Assembly (NCBI RefSeq): GCF_004766125.1
Contig: NZ_SJSA01000002.1
Coordinates: 186,001 to 250,000, forward strand
Direction of reading: 5' to 3'
Source: Duncaniella freteri
GTDB taxonomy: Bacteria; Bacteroidota; Bacteroidia; Bacteroidales; Muribaculaceae
Length of the DNA stretch: 64,000 nt
The position numbers and the translations under genes were made by a program. This document shows, in pieces, positions 1 to 8,608 of this stretch. The notes below the pieces were generated by a model. The model saw only the letters and a list, made by a program, of their open reading frames with translations. It had not been told where the DNA came from and did no database searches. Position 1 is the stretch's first letter. Each line of letters begins with the position of its first letter.

Positions 1-458
1 CCGAGAAGCTTCACAGGGATCTGTAGACCTGTTCCGTATTGTGCCGACTGCTGTATCTCATAATCGTCAAACAGGAAATATGTAGGTTCGGTGTTCATGT
101 TGTCCATATTTCCTGCACCGATGTTGTCGTCGCTGCCTACCACATAGTAGTTTAGGTCGTAACGCATGTATCGGAAGTATACACGGTCGCCTTTTTCTGG
201 TATCTCACCGCTCCCTTTGTTTATGACCTGCATATACACATATCCTTCATCGTCCACACAATAATATGGAGCGTCTTCGCCTACCTCAAAATTATTGTCA
301 GCAGGAATCTCCTCGATCACTCGGTGCTCGGCAAGGAACGCATTGACCAGTTGGTTCTCCTCGTTTAGAAGATCGGCATAGCTTTTGGAATCGCTGCATG
401 ATGTTGCGGCAAGCAGGAGGGCCAGAATAGGGAATATGGATAAAATTTGACGTTTCAT
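1..458 (-). CDS. DUF4827-type lipoprotein, partial (C-terminus beyond the left edge)
   Basis: About 152 residues are visible, starting at the ATG at 458. The N-terminus is a lipoprotein signal: basic MKRQ, a hydrophobic stretch, then a lipobox ending ATSC, so the mature protein is probably lipidated and exported. The following region resembles the Bacteroidetes DUF4827 family, which looks like a divergent FKBP-type fold (motifs such as KGDRVYFRYMRYDL); this is recalled from the family, not searched. It lies 52 bases after the DHH gene on the same strand with no promoter core between them, so the two are probably co-transcribed. Function unknown. Confidence 0.75.
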   Translation of the reverse strand, partial: MKRQILSIFPILALLLAATSCSDSKSYADLLNEENQLVNAFLAEHRVIEEIPADNNFEVGEDAPYYCVDDEGYVYMQVINKGSGEIPEKGDRVYFRYMRYDLNYYVVGSDDNIGAGNMDNMNTEPTYFLFDDYEIQQSAQYGTGLQIPVKLL

Positions 459-510
459 TCTGTTGTATGTTGTGAATGTGATCTGTATTATAAGTATTTA
501 TTGGTGAGAC

Positions 511-1566
511 CTATTCCAATAGGCTTTCATAATCGGGAATTATCTGAAGTAGATAGGAGAGGGCATCAGTAAGTGGTCCGTGGTATTCGCCGCCGGAAGC
601 ATTGATATGCCCTCCTCCTCCAAATTTTTCTTCACATACCAGATTGACAGGGAATACCCCTTTGGAACGCATGGATACTTTCACGAGATCCTTGCTGTCC
701 TCACGCATGAATATCGACCATTGCACTTCGGGGATTGTGAGCGGGATATTGACCAGCCCTTCTGTGTCACCTTTGGAGTAATCAAAATCACGTAGCTCGT
801 CACTGCTTAGTGATATGAGTGCCATGCGCCCTCCACACATATATTCTGTACGGTACTGGGCATAGCCGTTGAGGCGTATGCTCGACTGCGAGGCATTATT
901 GTGTACGAGTTTGTAAAGGTTGTCTTTGTCAATGCCTTTACGCAATAGGTCGTGGACAATGAGGTAGAGATCGGGATCGTTGGAATTGTATGCGAAATTG
1001 CCGGTGTCGGTCATCATTCCGGTGTATATGCACGCTGCCGAACTGCGGTTTAGGTAGCGCGCCCATCCGGCTTGCCAAAGGAGGATATAGAGTAGGGCAG
1101 ATGTAGATGACACTTCCGGTCGGGAAATCAGGACATCACAACTGATTACTGGGGCGAGATGATGGTCTATGACAATACGTCGTGCCGCTGACTTTTCCAA
1201 AGCTTCACTCAGGCGGTCAACACGTTTCATATCGTTGAAGTCAAGACAGAAGAGCAGATCGGCTTTTGCGATGAGTTCCTGTGCTTTCTCTGGTGTACGT
1301 GTGGATGTGACAATGTCGCGGACACCTGGCAAAAACTGCAATGCTTTTGGTGGACAGTCAGCTGTGACTACTGAGGCATCCTTTCCGAGAGCCCGCAACA
1401 CAGAGCATAGAGCAGAACTTGAACCTAAGGCGTCTCCGTCAGGGCTTACGTGGCAGGTGATAACTATGCTGCGCGCACAAAGCAACAACTGCTTCACGCG
1501 CTCCACAAGCTCAGGGTCAATCACTGTGTTGAACCGACTTCTTCGTTCTGGTGTGTATGTCCTCAT
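511..1566 (-). CDS. DHH/DHHA1 family phosphoesterase (NrnA-like oligoribonuclease/pAp phosphatase)
   Basis: A 351-residue protein with the motifs of the RecJ/NrnA superfamily in order: HVSPDGDALGSS (metal site I), LLFCLDFN (II), VIDHHLAP (the DHH motif), TGMMTDTGNF (IV), and near the C-terminus the DHHA1 substrate motif GGGGHINASGG. The family uses two Mn2+ ions to degrade nanoRNAs and/or dephosphorylate pAp in the cytoplasm; which of these applies cannot be read from sequence. The frame can be extended upstream to a TTG at 1605, but a TAACTTTG promoter core at 1582-1589 lies inside that extension, so the ATG at 1566 (MRTYTPERR) is preferred. Confidence 0.9.
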   Translation of the reverse strand: MRTYTPERRSRFNTVIDPELVERVKQLLLCARSIVITCHVSPDGDALGSSSALCSVLRALGKDASVVTADCPPKALQFLPGVRDIVTSTRTPEKAQELIAKADLLFCLDFNDMKRVDRLSEALEKSAARRIVIDHHLAPVISCDVLISRPEVSSTSALLYILLWQAGWARYLNRSSAACIYTGMMTDTGNFAYNSNDPDLYLIVHDLLRKGIDKDNLYKLVHNNASQSSIRLNGYAQYRTEYMCGGRMALISLSSDELRDFDYSKGDTEGLVNIPLTIPEVQWSIFMREDSKDLVKVSMRSKGVFPVNLVCEEKFGGGGHINASGGEYHGPLTDALSYLLQIIPDYESLLE

Positions 1567-1581
1567 TTTAAAATGCAATTG

Positions 1582-1589
1582 CAAAGTTA
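1582..1589 (-). promoter_or_regulatory. Bacteroidetes -7 promoter core TAACTTTG for the DHH gene
   Basis: Exact match to TAnnTTTG on the minus strand, 15 bases upstream of the ATG at 1566. No convincing -33 TTTG at the usual 19-20 base spacing. It excludes the longer start of the gene. Confidence 0.6.
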
Positions 1590-1623
1590 TAAAATTTTTC
1601 AGCAATATCCATCTCCGCCTGCT

Positions 1624-3744
1624 CTAATTTTTGGGGAGCGTGACTGAGAAGCGTGCTCCTGATGTGTAGGATGTGTCAAGCTCAACATCTCCTTCGAGCC
1701 TTTGGGCGATCAGCCGGGCGATGGTGAGTCCGAGACCTGCACCCTGCGAGTCACGGTCAATCTTGAAGAATCTGTCGAAGATCTTGTCCTTGTTTTTGGC
1801 ATTTATGCCTATGCCGGTATCCGTGACAGTAAATATAATCTTTGAGTCGGAGTCGTTTGTCCTATAGGACAGAACAATTGAACCTTTATCGGTGAACTTG
1901 GCGGCATTTGTGAGCAGATTGTTCAGGATCTGTTGCAGGCGTGTCGGATCGGAGAAGATCTCTATCGGTCCGCATTCGGGGGCGAGCGATAAGGTGACAC
2001 CTGGTTTTACACGGTGACGTACACTGTCGAGAGTTGCCTCACATAGGAGTTTGATATTTATCACCACCGGTTGCACTGATATGGGTGAACTGTCAATCTC
2101 CGACAGTCTCAGCACATCGTTGATGATTGTGCTGAGCAATTCACTGTTTAGTTCCAGAAGGTCGGCGAAGTGTGTCAGATGCCGTTGGGATATCCTTTCC
2201 ATGTCGTCCGACGATGCGTTGCCTACACAGTCAGCTATCAGATGGGAGTACTCGTTGATGGCTTGTAACGGCACTCTCACTTCGTAGCTCATGTTTTTTA
2301 TGAAATCGGTCTTGAGATTATTGGCTTTCTGAGCTGTGTCTCGTGCTCGTATCAGTTCCGCTCGTGATTGCTTGAGGTTTTCGCTTTCCGACAACAGTTT
2401 TTGGTTTGTCTCGGATAGATTGCGTATGAGCATGCGGTTTTTTCTGAATTGGAGGAAAAGGAATATGGCAAGTATTATCAGTATGATTACAGCACATATG
2501 GATACAAGTATTATTGTGTGCTGGAGTGATGCCACTGATTCACTTTTCTCCTTTGCCATCTGTGTGACGCGGTACTTCATGTCGTAGATGGCATATGCTG
2601 TCTGTAGTTCACGGTATGAACTGTGGGATTGTTCTTCTATCTCGTCTTTGAGTACCTTTATGTAATCACTTGAGGCTTTGAGCAGGATTTCCTTGTCTCC
2701 GAGGGCTTCGGCGCATTCTATCTCCAATTGAAGTAGGAGTTTGTAGCGTGCTTGTGTCATAGGTTGATTTATTGCCTCTTTTATGAGAGGCAATGCCCTG
2801 GAATAGTCCTTGTAGAACATAGAGTAATAGATGTCAGGGAGCTGTGAGTTACTGTAGGTTTCGTGTATTGCCGGATCGAATGGCAATTGGACAATGGCTT
2901 TTGAGTAATATTCGTTTACCTTTGCTGTGTCAAGAATTTCAAAGTTGGAAAGGAGTCGGGTGTATATCGTGTAAAATGACGGATGATAGTTGCGGAATTT
3001 TCTTCCTTTGGCTGAATACTGCTTTTTTAGCAGTTCGATGTTCCTCAGGGTATTTAAGTCGGCTTCCATCGACCGCTCTGGATTGGTGAAGGAGTATATG
3101 GATGCTGCGTGCACGTTGTATGCATTTCTTAGCGAATAGGCATTTGAGGGAAGCCTGTTGATGATATTTTTGAGTGAATCCATATAGGACACCAGTAGAT
3201 TGCTGTTGGGGATATCGGACAGCAACAGGCATATCCCATGTGTGAGAGCGGCTCGGTCATAGAGATCGGAAGGTGGATTGAGCATGATCTCTTCCATTCT
3301 TTCCTTCAAAGCCTCCTTGCGTTCTTCTGTGTCGCTGTAGTAGGCTCTACGCATATTCTGCATGAATCGAATGAATGTTACAGTCTCTTTCCGATCGTTG
3401 CTTTCAGGGCATTTCAGGGCTTTTTCTGTGAGATCGCGGAGCATGGAGTCGCGTCGCATATATCGATTTGCCTGATTGCGGATAATGTCGAGTGCCGAAT
3501 TGTAATCATGCGCACGCATTGCTGTGTAGTACAGGCTGTCGCCTATCTTGTTGGATTTCTCACGAGGAAGCACATCATAGAGATTCAGCATTATAGGGAG
3601 AGAGTCGGTCGGGGTTTTTGCTCCATGTAGTTCTGTGCGCAGGGAGTCAATGACAAACATTGTTCCTGATGTCGCATGAGTCTTTATACAGCTTACCGAT
3701 AAGGCTATTATAGTGATGATTATGGAAAGAAATCTTTGGGGCAT
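1624..3744 (-). CDS. TPR-type sensor histidine kinase homologue with His-to-Tyr change in the H-box
   Basis: 706 residues: signal peptide (1-24), a long helical TPR-like periplasmic region (about 30-390), one membrane helix (about 410-432), a coiled coil, then a HisKA-like segment and a GHKL ATPase domain. The ATP-binding boxes are intact: N-box NNLLTNAAKF, G1 VTDTGIGI, F-box FDRFF, G2 GAGLGLTIA. The H-box, normally NMSHEIRTPL, reads NMSYEVRVPL, so the phosphoacceptor is Tyr487 (codon 2286-2284). Either autophosphorylation is lost or the protein acts as an ATP-binding scaffold. There is no receiver domain and no adjacent response regulator. It lies 57 bases after the HAD gene on the same strand. 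Confidence 0.85.
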   Translation of the reverse strand: MPQRFLSIIITIIALSVSCIKTHATSGTMFVIDSLRTELHGAKTPTDSLPIMLNLYDVLPREKSNKIGDSLYYTAMRAHDYNSALDIIRNQANRYMRRDSMLRDLTEKALKCPESNDRKETVTFIRFMQNMRRAYYSDTEERKEALKERMEEIMLNPPSDLYDRAALTHGICLLLSDIPNSNLLVSYMDSLKNIINRLPSNAYSLRNAYNVHAASIYSFTNPERSMEADLNTLRNIELLKKQYSAKGRKFRNYHPSFYTIYTRLLSNFEILDTAKVNEYYSKAIVQLPFDPAIHETYSNSQLPDIYYSMFYKDYSRALPLIKEAINQPMTQARYKLLLQLEIECAEALGDKEILLKASSDYIKVLKDEIEEQSHSSYRELQTAYAIYDMKYRVTQMAKEKSESVASLQHTIILVSICAVIILIILAIFLFLQFRKNRMLIRNLSETNQKLLSESENLKQSRAELIRARDTAQKANNLKTDFIKNMSYEVRVPLQAINEYSHLIADCVGNASSDDMERISQRHLTHFADLLELNSELLSTIINDVLRLSEIDSSPISVQPVVINIKLLCEATLDSVRHRVKPGVTLSLAPECGPIEIFSDPTRLQQILNNLLTNAAKFTDKGSIVLSYRTNDSDSKIIFTVTDTGIGINAKNKDKIFDRFFKIDRDSQGAGLGLTIARLIAQRLEGDVELDTSYTSGARFSVTLPKN

Positions 3745-3801
3745 ATTAGGATTGTAGTGATGATATAGTGGATTGGCTTTGCGATTATGAGATTTGTTGG
3801 C

Positions 3802-4476
3802 TTAAATATCCAATTCAAGCCCTGGGCGGCGTACTATCTTGATGATGCCGTCAGGGGTGTCGGTGATGTTGTCGGCATGGGTCTCTTTTAGTTCCTTGAG
3901 CGGGCGGAAGCCCCATGTGACACCACATGAGTCCACACAGGCCCTGCGTGCGGTCTCCATATCCACTCCTGAGTCACCGACATATAACACTTTTGATTTG
4001 CGAGTGGGGACTTTGCCGAGAATTTCGAACACTATTGACGGGTCAGGTTTTACAGGGACACCTTCTTTCTGTCCCTCTACGGCAGCCCATGGTATGTCAG
4101 GGAAAAAACGCTGGATCAGTGTCTCTACCGCATTCTGGTATTTATTGGATGCTACTGCCATTTTTACCCCCATGTCGTTGAGCTCATGTAGCATTTCCGG
4201 TATTCCAGGGTAGGGGACAGTCGCATCAGCAAGATGTTCGTCGTAGTATTCGCGGAATTTTTCGCGAAGTGCGGTTACATTTTCCGGAGAACGTTCATCT
4301 TCAGGAAGAGCGCGTTCGATAAGCCTTGTCACACCGTTCCCAACAAACATCGGGTATGCTGAGATGCTGTGTTCAGGGTAGCCACTGTTTCTGAGCGCAT
4401 AGTTTGTGGCAGCTCCGAGATCTGCTATAGTGTTGAGCAATGTGCCGTCCAGATCGAATATTACGAGATGTTTCAT
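3802..4476 (-). CDS. HAD family hydrolase, phosphoglycolate phosphatase-like
   Basis: 224 residues with the four HAD motifs: nucleophile DLDGTLLNT at residues 8-16 (Asp8, Asp10), motif II VASNK, motif III Lys in VKPDP, and motif IV YVGDSGVDMETA. The alpha-helical cap between motifs I and II is of the Gph/PGMB type, so the substrate is probably a small phosphomonoester such as 2-phosphoglycolate, but cap type alone does not fix substrate. It begins 21 bases after tamL on the same strand and is probably co-transcribed with it. Cytoplasmic. Confidence 0.85.
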   Translation of the reverse strand: MKHLVIFDLDGTLLNTIADLGAATNYALRNSGYPEHSISAYPMFVGNGVTRLIERALPEDERSPENVTALREKFREYYDEHLADATVPYPGIPEMLHELNDMGVKMAVASNKYQNAVETLIQRFFPDIPWAAVEGQKEGVPVKPDPSIVFEILGKVPTRKSKVLYVGDSGVDMETARRACVDSCGVTWGFRPLKELKETHADNITDTPDGIIKIVRRPGLELDI

Positions 4477-4497
4477 TGTGCTGTTATGTTGTTCGGT

Positions 4498-6831
4498 TCA
4501 GAATGGGTATCCGACTGAGAAATGCACTGCGGTGTCTCTGTGCCAGTCGAAGTGGAATAGGGGCCATCTTTCCTGTCCTTGTGCCGGATTGTAGGCTTTG
4601 ACACCGAGGTCGAGACGCAGCAGGAAATAGTTGAAGTCCATGCGCAGTCCGAGTCCGTAGGCCCAGGCTATCTCTTTCCAGAATGTGTTGAAGTGAAACA
4701 TTCCTCCAGGCTGGTTCTCATAGTTGTGTATGGTCCATATGTTTCCGGCGTCGATGAATGCTCCGCCTTCGAGCACCCAGAAAAGCTTTGCTCTGTATTC
4801 AAGGCTCATATCGAGCCTTATGTCGCCACATTGGTTGATGAAGTAGGACACGGAATTGTGTGAGTTGTATCGTCCTGGACCAAGAGTGCGCACACCCCAG
4901 CCTCTTACTCCGTTGGCACCTCCGGCATAGAACCTTTTCTCGAAAGGAAGAACCCTTGAGTTGCCATATGGATATCCTATGCCTCCTCCTATATGGAATG
5001 CCAGTGAGTGACGGTGGTCGAAGTTGCGGGTTATGGCGTAGTCGACTTCCCCTTTTATGTATTGCGAGAACTGGGTGTTGAACACTTCATACACTCCGCT
5101 CTCAGAGCGTTTACCGAAAGCCTTCGATCCGAGATAAAGCAGATTGCCGGCAGTCTCGGCTGAGGCTCTGATTGTATAGACTATCGGCTGTATGCCTCGC
5201 GCTCTCCCTACAGCTGATGCTATCCTCTTGTTGGTGTGATAGTATCTGTATCCCATACTCATGATGAAGTGGTCTTCGTAGCTGTAACGGAGCAATGGAT
5301 TGTCGGGGGCTATAGCATCAAGGAATCCGTTTGTACGGGCAGGCAGATATACGTAGTTTATGTCAATAAGGTCAAATTCGTGCCGTCGGGTGTTGGTGCG
5401 GTTCACCCATTTGTATCTCCACGCTGCTCCTGAGATAATGCGGGTATATTCCGGTCGTTCCTGGTAATTGAAAGAGAGAGCGAATTCGGATGATACGTTG
5501 AATCTCTGCCTCATGCTCAGAGGGGCAAATGGGAATTCAAAGCGCGGGAATGTGATGCCTACTTCTCCGGCATATTCTGTGTATCGGTCGTTAATGAGCC
5601 CGTTGAATGAACCGGAAAGGCTCTCGTAGTTCATGCGTAGTCGGCCGGTGAACAATTGCGAGCCTTTGGCGAGATTCCTGTGCTGGTAGGTGGCTCCCAC
5701 GCCGAAGCCAAGATCCCCTTCTGAATTTGTCCCCTCAATGTCGAGAGTTATGGATTGCTTTTTGTTACGTGAGAGCCGTATATAGGCATCGAGCAGTCTG
5801 TCTCCGTTATCAAGGGTAGCCTCAGGGACAAGTTCGATGTTGATTGACTTAAGGATACCGAGCCGGGCTATGGACTCATATGTGCGGTCTACGTTGTGGG
5901 GGCTGTAGAGTTGTCCTGGGATCAGGAAGCACTTCTCTTCGAGAGCTCCGGGCTTAAGATATCGGTCGCGTCCGTACACTATATCTACCCCCTTGTAGCT
6001 TACTGTGTCAAGGTTTGAGCGGTCACCATCCGAGTCGGTAATGAAATATACCTTGCCGATACGGTATAGAGTATGTATTGCAGCCGAGTCGGCTGCTGTG
6101 TCAGCCCCATTGGGTCGGCGTGGAGGTCTCACAGCCATGGTGAGGTCTACGGAACAGGAGTTTGCAGCCGTGTCGGCATAATATGTTATATAATCCTTGT
6201 TGAAAGCATAATAACCGCGGTTGCGAAGACGTCGTGTTATAAGTGTGCGTTCCGAATCAAGGTTGTCGCGATCGAATTTATCGCCAGTCTTTACGGTGAA
6301 TTTAGTTGAGTCAGCCATTATCACAGAGGCCACAGCCGAATCAGGGATATCGTAGGTGACGGAGCGTATCACATGAGGTTCGCCTGTAAATATGTTGTAT
6401 CTGACATCGATCCTCCTTTTTTCGGTTCTTATTGTTGTGTCAACTTCTACATGGGCGTTTAAGTATCCGCGATTGATCATCGCGAGATGCAATTGGCGAG
6501 CAGAGGCGTCAGTGAGAGCCTGTTCGTATATTACAGGCGGTTGTCCCATACGGCGCACCCATCGGTTATACCATTTTGTGGAGTCGTTGCCCGACAGATT
6601 GTATGTGCCGAGCTGAAGTTTCCAAAAGCCTAACACTTTATGGTTAGGTGTCTGGCGAAGGTAATTGTAAAGGTCCGCTGAAGGTATATCCTTGTCACCC
6701 TCGACACTTATATTCACCTTGTCGAGCAGGTATCTTCCTTCCGGGACATGACGCACCGCACTGCACCCCTCCAGCAAGAGCGATACAGCAATGCCGGCGG
6801 TTACTAAAGCGTTATTGAGCCAGTTTCTCAT
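4498..6831 (-). CDS. tamL: BamA/TamA-family outer-membrane lipoprotein (TamL-like)
   Basis: 777 residues. The N-terminus is a lipoprotein signal with Cys23 (SLLLEGC), followed by the phrase VPEGRYLLDKV that is characteristic of Bacteroidetes TamL. POTRA-like domains occupy about 30-370 and a C-terminal Omp85 barrel runs to the final Phe. The barrel carries the conserved VRGWGVRTLGPG-type loop 6 motif with the (V/I)RG(F/W) signature. The lipid anchor separates TamL from TamA, which has an ordinary signal peptide. The family is thought to help insert or assemble outer-membrane proteins, working with TamB, which is not in this window. The promoter core lies only 8 bases from the ATG. Confidence 0.85.
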   Translation of the reverse strand: MRNWLNNALVTAGIAVSLLLEGCSAVRHVPEGRYLLDKVNISVEGDKDIPSADLYNYLRQTPNHKVLGFWKLQLGTYNLSGNDSTKWYNRWVRRMGQPPVIYEQALTDASARQLHLAMINRGYLNAHVEVDTTIRTEKRRIDVRYNIFTGEPHVIRSVTYDIPDSAVASVIMADSTKFTVKTGDKFDRDNLDSERTLITRRLRNRGYYAFNKDYITYYADTAANSCSVDLTMAVRPPRRPNGADTAADSAAIHTLYRIGKVYFITDSDGDRSNLDTVSYKGVDIVYGRDRYLKPGALEEKCFLIPGQLYSPHNVDRTYESIARLGILKSINIELVPEATLDNGDRLLDAYIRLSRNKKQSITLDIEGTNSEGDLGFGVGATYQHRNLAKGSQLFTGRLRMNYESLSGSFNGLINDRYTEYAGEVGITFPRFEFPFAPLSMRQRFNVSSEFALSFNYQERPEYTRIISGAAWRYKWVNRTNTRRHEFDLIDINYVYLPARTNGFLDAIAPDNPLLRYSYEDHFIMSMGYRYYHTNKRIASAVGRARGIQPIVYTIRASAETAGNLLYLGSKAFGKRSESGVYEVFNTQFSQYIKGEVDYAITRNFDHRHSLAFHIGGGIGYPYGNSRVLPFEKRFYAGGANGVRGWGVRTLGPGRYNSHNSVSYFINQCGDIRLDMSLEYRAKLFWVLEGGAFIDAGNIWTIHNYENQPGGMFHFNTFWKEIAWAYGLGLRMDFNYFLLRLDLGVKAYNPAQGQERWPLFHFDWHRDTAVHFSVGYPF

Positions 6832-6839
6832 TGCGTATG

Positions 6840-6847
6840 CAAAGGTA
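6840..6847 (-). promoter_or_regulatory. -7 promoter core TACCTTTG for tamL
   Basis: Exact TAnnTTTG on the minus strand with only 8 bases between its last G and the tamL ATG, implying a leader of a few bases at most. It forms a divergent pair with the plus-strand promoter at 6875-6906. Confidence 0.6.
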
Positions 6848-6874
6848 CGATATTTTTTCTTTAGAGGAAAGAAA

Positions 6875-6906
6875 TTTGCGAGATACGGGAGTGTTTAGTA
6901 ATTTTG
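6875..6906 (+). promoter_or_regulatory. Complete promoter (-33 TTTG, -7 TAATTTTG) for the coiled-coil gene
   Basis: TTTG at 6875-6878 and TAATTTTG at 6899-6906 are separated by 20 bases, the expected Bacteroidetes spacing. The predicted start of transcription is about 30-35 bases upstream of the ATG at 6945, which rules out the in-frame extension to 6831. Confidence 0.7.
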
Positions 6907-6944
6907 CACATATATTAGAAAATAAGAAATATAGTACGAAGGAA

Positions 6945-7853
6945 ATGAAGAATAAATCTCCACTTATGATTGTTGCCGTTGTGCTGGCTGTGTTGCTTCT
7001 CGTTGCCGTAGGGTTCGGTGTCACTCAGGTTGCATCACTGAAGTCTCAGGTGCAGCAGGCACAGTTGCAGAACGAGGAATTGCGTCTTGATAACGAGCAG
7101 TTACAGCTATCCAATGAGTTTGGTGTCCTGAATTCGGAATTCCAGCAGTATGAGGATCAGGCTCAGCGTCTTGCCAATGATACTATTCTTGCCAAGTATA
7201 CGGCTGCCAAGGCTAAGGTGGAACAGCTCATGAATGAGCTGAAGAGCGAGAAAGTGAAGTCGCAGGCACGTATAAAGGAATTACAGAACGAAATAGCAAC
7301 CTTAAAGGGGCTTTTGCGCCATTATATAGCTCAGATTGATTCACTCAACAGGGAGAATGCCGGATTAAAGGCTGAGAACAGTGAAATTAAGGCTCAAAAC
7401 GAGCAGTTAAGTTCTCGTGTAAGGGAGGAGACTCGTAAGAATGAGAATCTTAGCGAGCGCATGACTCTTGCCGAAAAACTTAATGTGACAGGAGTGACAC
7501 TGACCCCTCTTAAGAAAAACGGCAAGACAGAGAAGAATGTGACAAAAGCCAAGCAGCTTATGGTAAAGTTCACGATTCCGCAGAACAATTCCACTCCTGT
7601 AGGAGAAAAGACAATATACATGCGTCTCGTGAGTCCTGAAGGTCAGTTGCTCGGCGGTGGAGGATCATTTCCATTCGAAGGCAAGTCCGTGCCATGTACA
7701 GCACGCAAGAATATTGAATATTCAGGTGATGAGATAACAGGTATAACTATATATTGGGATGTTAACACAGCTTTGACTCCCGGGGAGTACACCGTGGAAC
7801 TGTTCACCGACGGTTACCGTCTTACTTCAAGAAGATTCACTCTTAAGAAATAA
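6945..7853 (+). CDS. Membrane-anchored coiled-coil protein of unknown function
   Basis: 302 residues from the ATG at 6945. A single N-terminal membrane helix (about 7-27, LMIVAVVLAVLLLVAVGFGV) is followed by a Gln/Glu/Lys/Leu-rich coiled coil (about 30-180) and a compact C-terminal beta-rich domain (about 190-302) with TIYMRLVSPEGQLLGGG and TPGEYTVELF, which looks like an Ig-like sandwich. The topology suggests a periplasmic rod ending in a globular head. It is the first gene of a same-strand run (MgtC, Kef, pseudokinase, glgB) and MgtC begins 38 bases later. I do not recognise a named family. Confidence 0.75.
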   Translation: MKNKSPLMIVAVVLAVLLLVAVGFGVTQVASLKSQVQQAQLQNEELRLDNEQLQLSNEFGVLNSEFQQYEDQAQRLANDTILAKYTAAKAKVEQLMNELKSEKVKSQARIKELQNEIATLKGLLRHYIAQIDSLNRENAGLKAENSEIKAQNEQLSSRVREETRKNENLSERMTLAEKLNVTGVTLTPLKKNGKTEKNVTKAKQLMVKFTIPQNNSTPVGEKTIYMRLVSPEGQLLGGGGSFPFEGKSVPCTARKNIEYSGDEITGITIYWDVNTALTPGEYTVELFTDGYRLTSRRFTLKK

Positions 7854-7891
7854 TTCATCTTCCGTCAAAGGGAGGTAGATCTGCTTGATAT

Positions 7892-8608
7892 ATGCAAAAT
7901 TTTTGGGAAATCATCAATGGGGTAGAACTCACGTCGACTACAGCGATAGTGCGTATAGTCCTTAGCCTTGTGCTTGGCTCGCTTATAGGCATAGAGCGTA
8001 AGCGTAAAGGGCAGATGGCTGGGTTGCGTACCTTTTCGCTGATATCGATGGGTGCTTGTATAGCCATGATGCTTTCCATATATGTGTGTCAGGAGACTGT
8101 GGGACTTCTTCGCGGGGACCCTTCACGCATTGCTGCACAAGTGATATCAGGCATAGGTTTTCTTGGTGCCGGAACCATTATTCAGATGAAGGGGTCTGTG
8201 AGAGGTCTCACTACGGCTGCCGGCATATGGATCATAGCTACCATAGGTATGGCTGTGGGGTGCGGACTGTACCTAATCTCCATAGTCGCCACACTTCTTG
8301 TGCTGTTCATATTGACTCTTTTGGAGCGTCTTGAGCATCGTGTCAATGTAGGTAACGAGGCTCGTACAATACGTCTGAAAGTAAGAGGGATAGTGAAGTC
8401 GATAAAGCCTTATGAGGATGTGCTCGGGCGTTTTGGCATACATCTTTCGAAGGTGTATGTGGAGTATGACTACGATTCGGATGTGACCAGGCTCAATCTG
8501 CTGATACTCATACGTGAGCATAGCGACTTCATTGATGTCTTTGATGCATTGCATGAGGTATATCCTACTATAAATATTTCGCTATCCAATCAAGCTGACT
8601 TGTCATGA
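7892..8608 (+). CDS. MgtC/SapB family membrane protein
   Basis: 238 residues. The N-terminal MgtC domain (about 1-150) has several membrane helices and the family signatures LGSLIGIERKRKGQMAGLRT and GIGFLGAGTI. A C-terminal soluble domain (about 155-238) resembles the ACT-like domain seen in MgtC proteins. Salmonella MgtC is a virulence factor needed at low Mg2+ and inhibits the F-type ATPase; most homologues are not functionally defined. The stop codon overlaps the next gene (ATGATGA at 8605), so MgtC and the Kef antiporter are probably translationally coupled, suggesting joint roles in Mg2+/K+/pH homeostasis. Confidence 0.9.
   Translation: MQNFWEIINGVELTSTTAIVRIVLSLVLGSLIGIERKRKGQMAGLRTFSLISMGACIAMMLSIYVCQETVGLLRGDPSRIAAQVISGIGFLGAGTIIQMKGSVRGLTTAAGIWIIATIGMAVGCGLYLISIVATLLVLFILTLLERLEHRVNVGNEARTIRLKVRGIVKSIKPYEDVLGRFGIHLSKVYVEYDYDSDVTRLNLLILIREHSDFIDVFDALHEVYPTINISLSNQADLS

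Noticed and set aside
1567..1605. Upstream TTG start of the DHH gene
   Set aside because: A promoter core at 1582-1589 is inside the extension.
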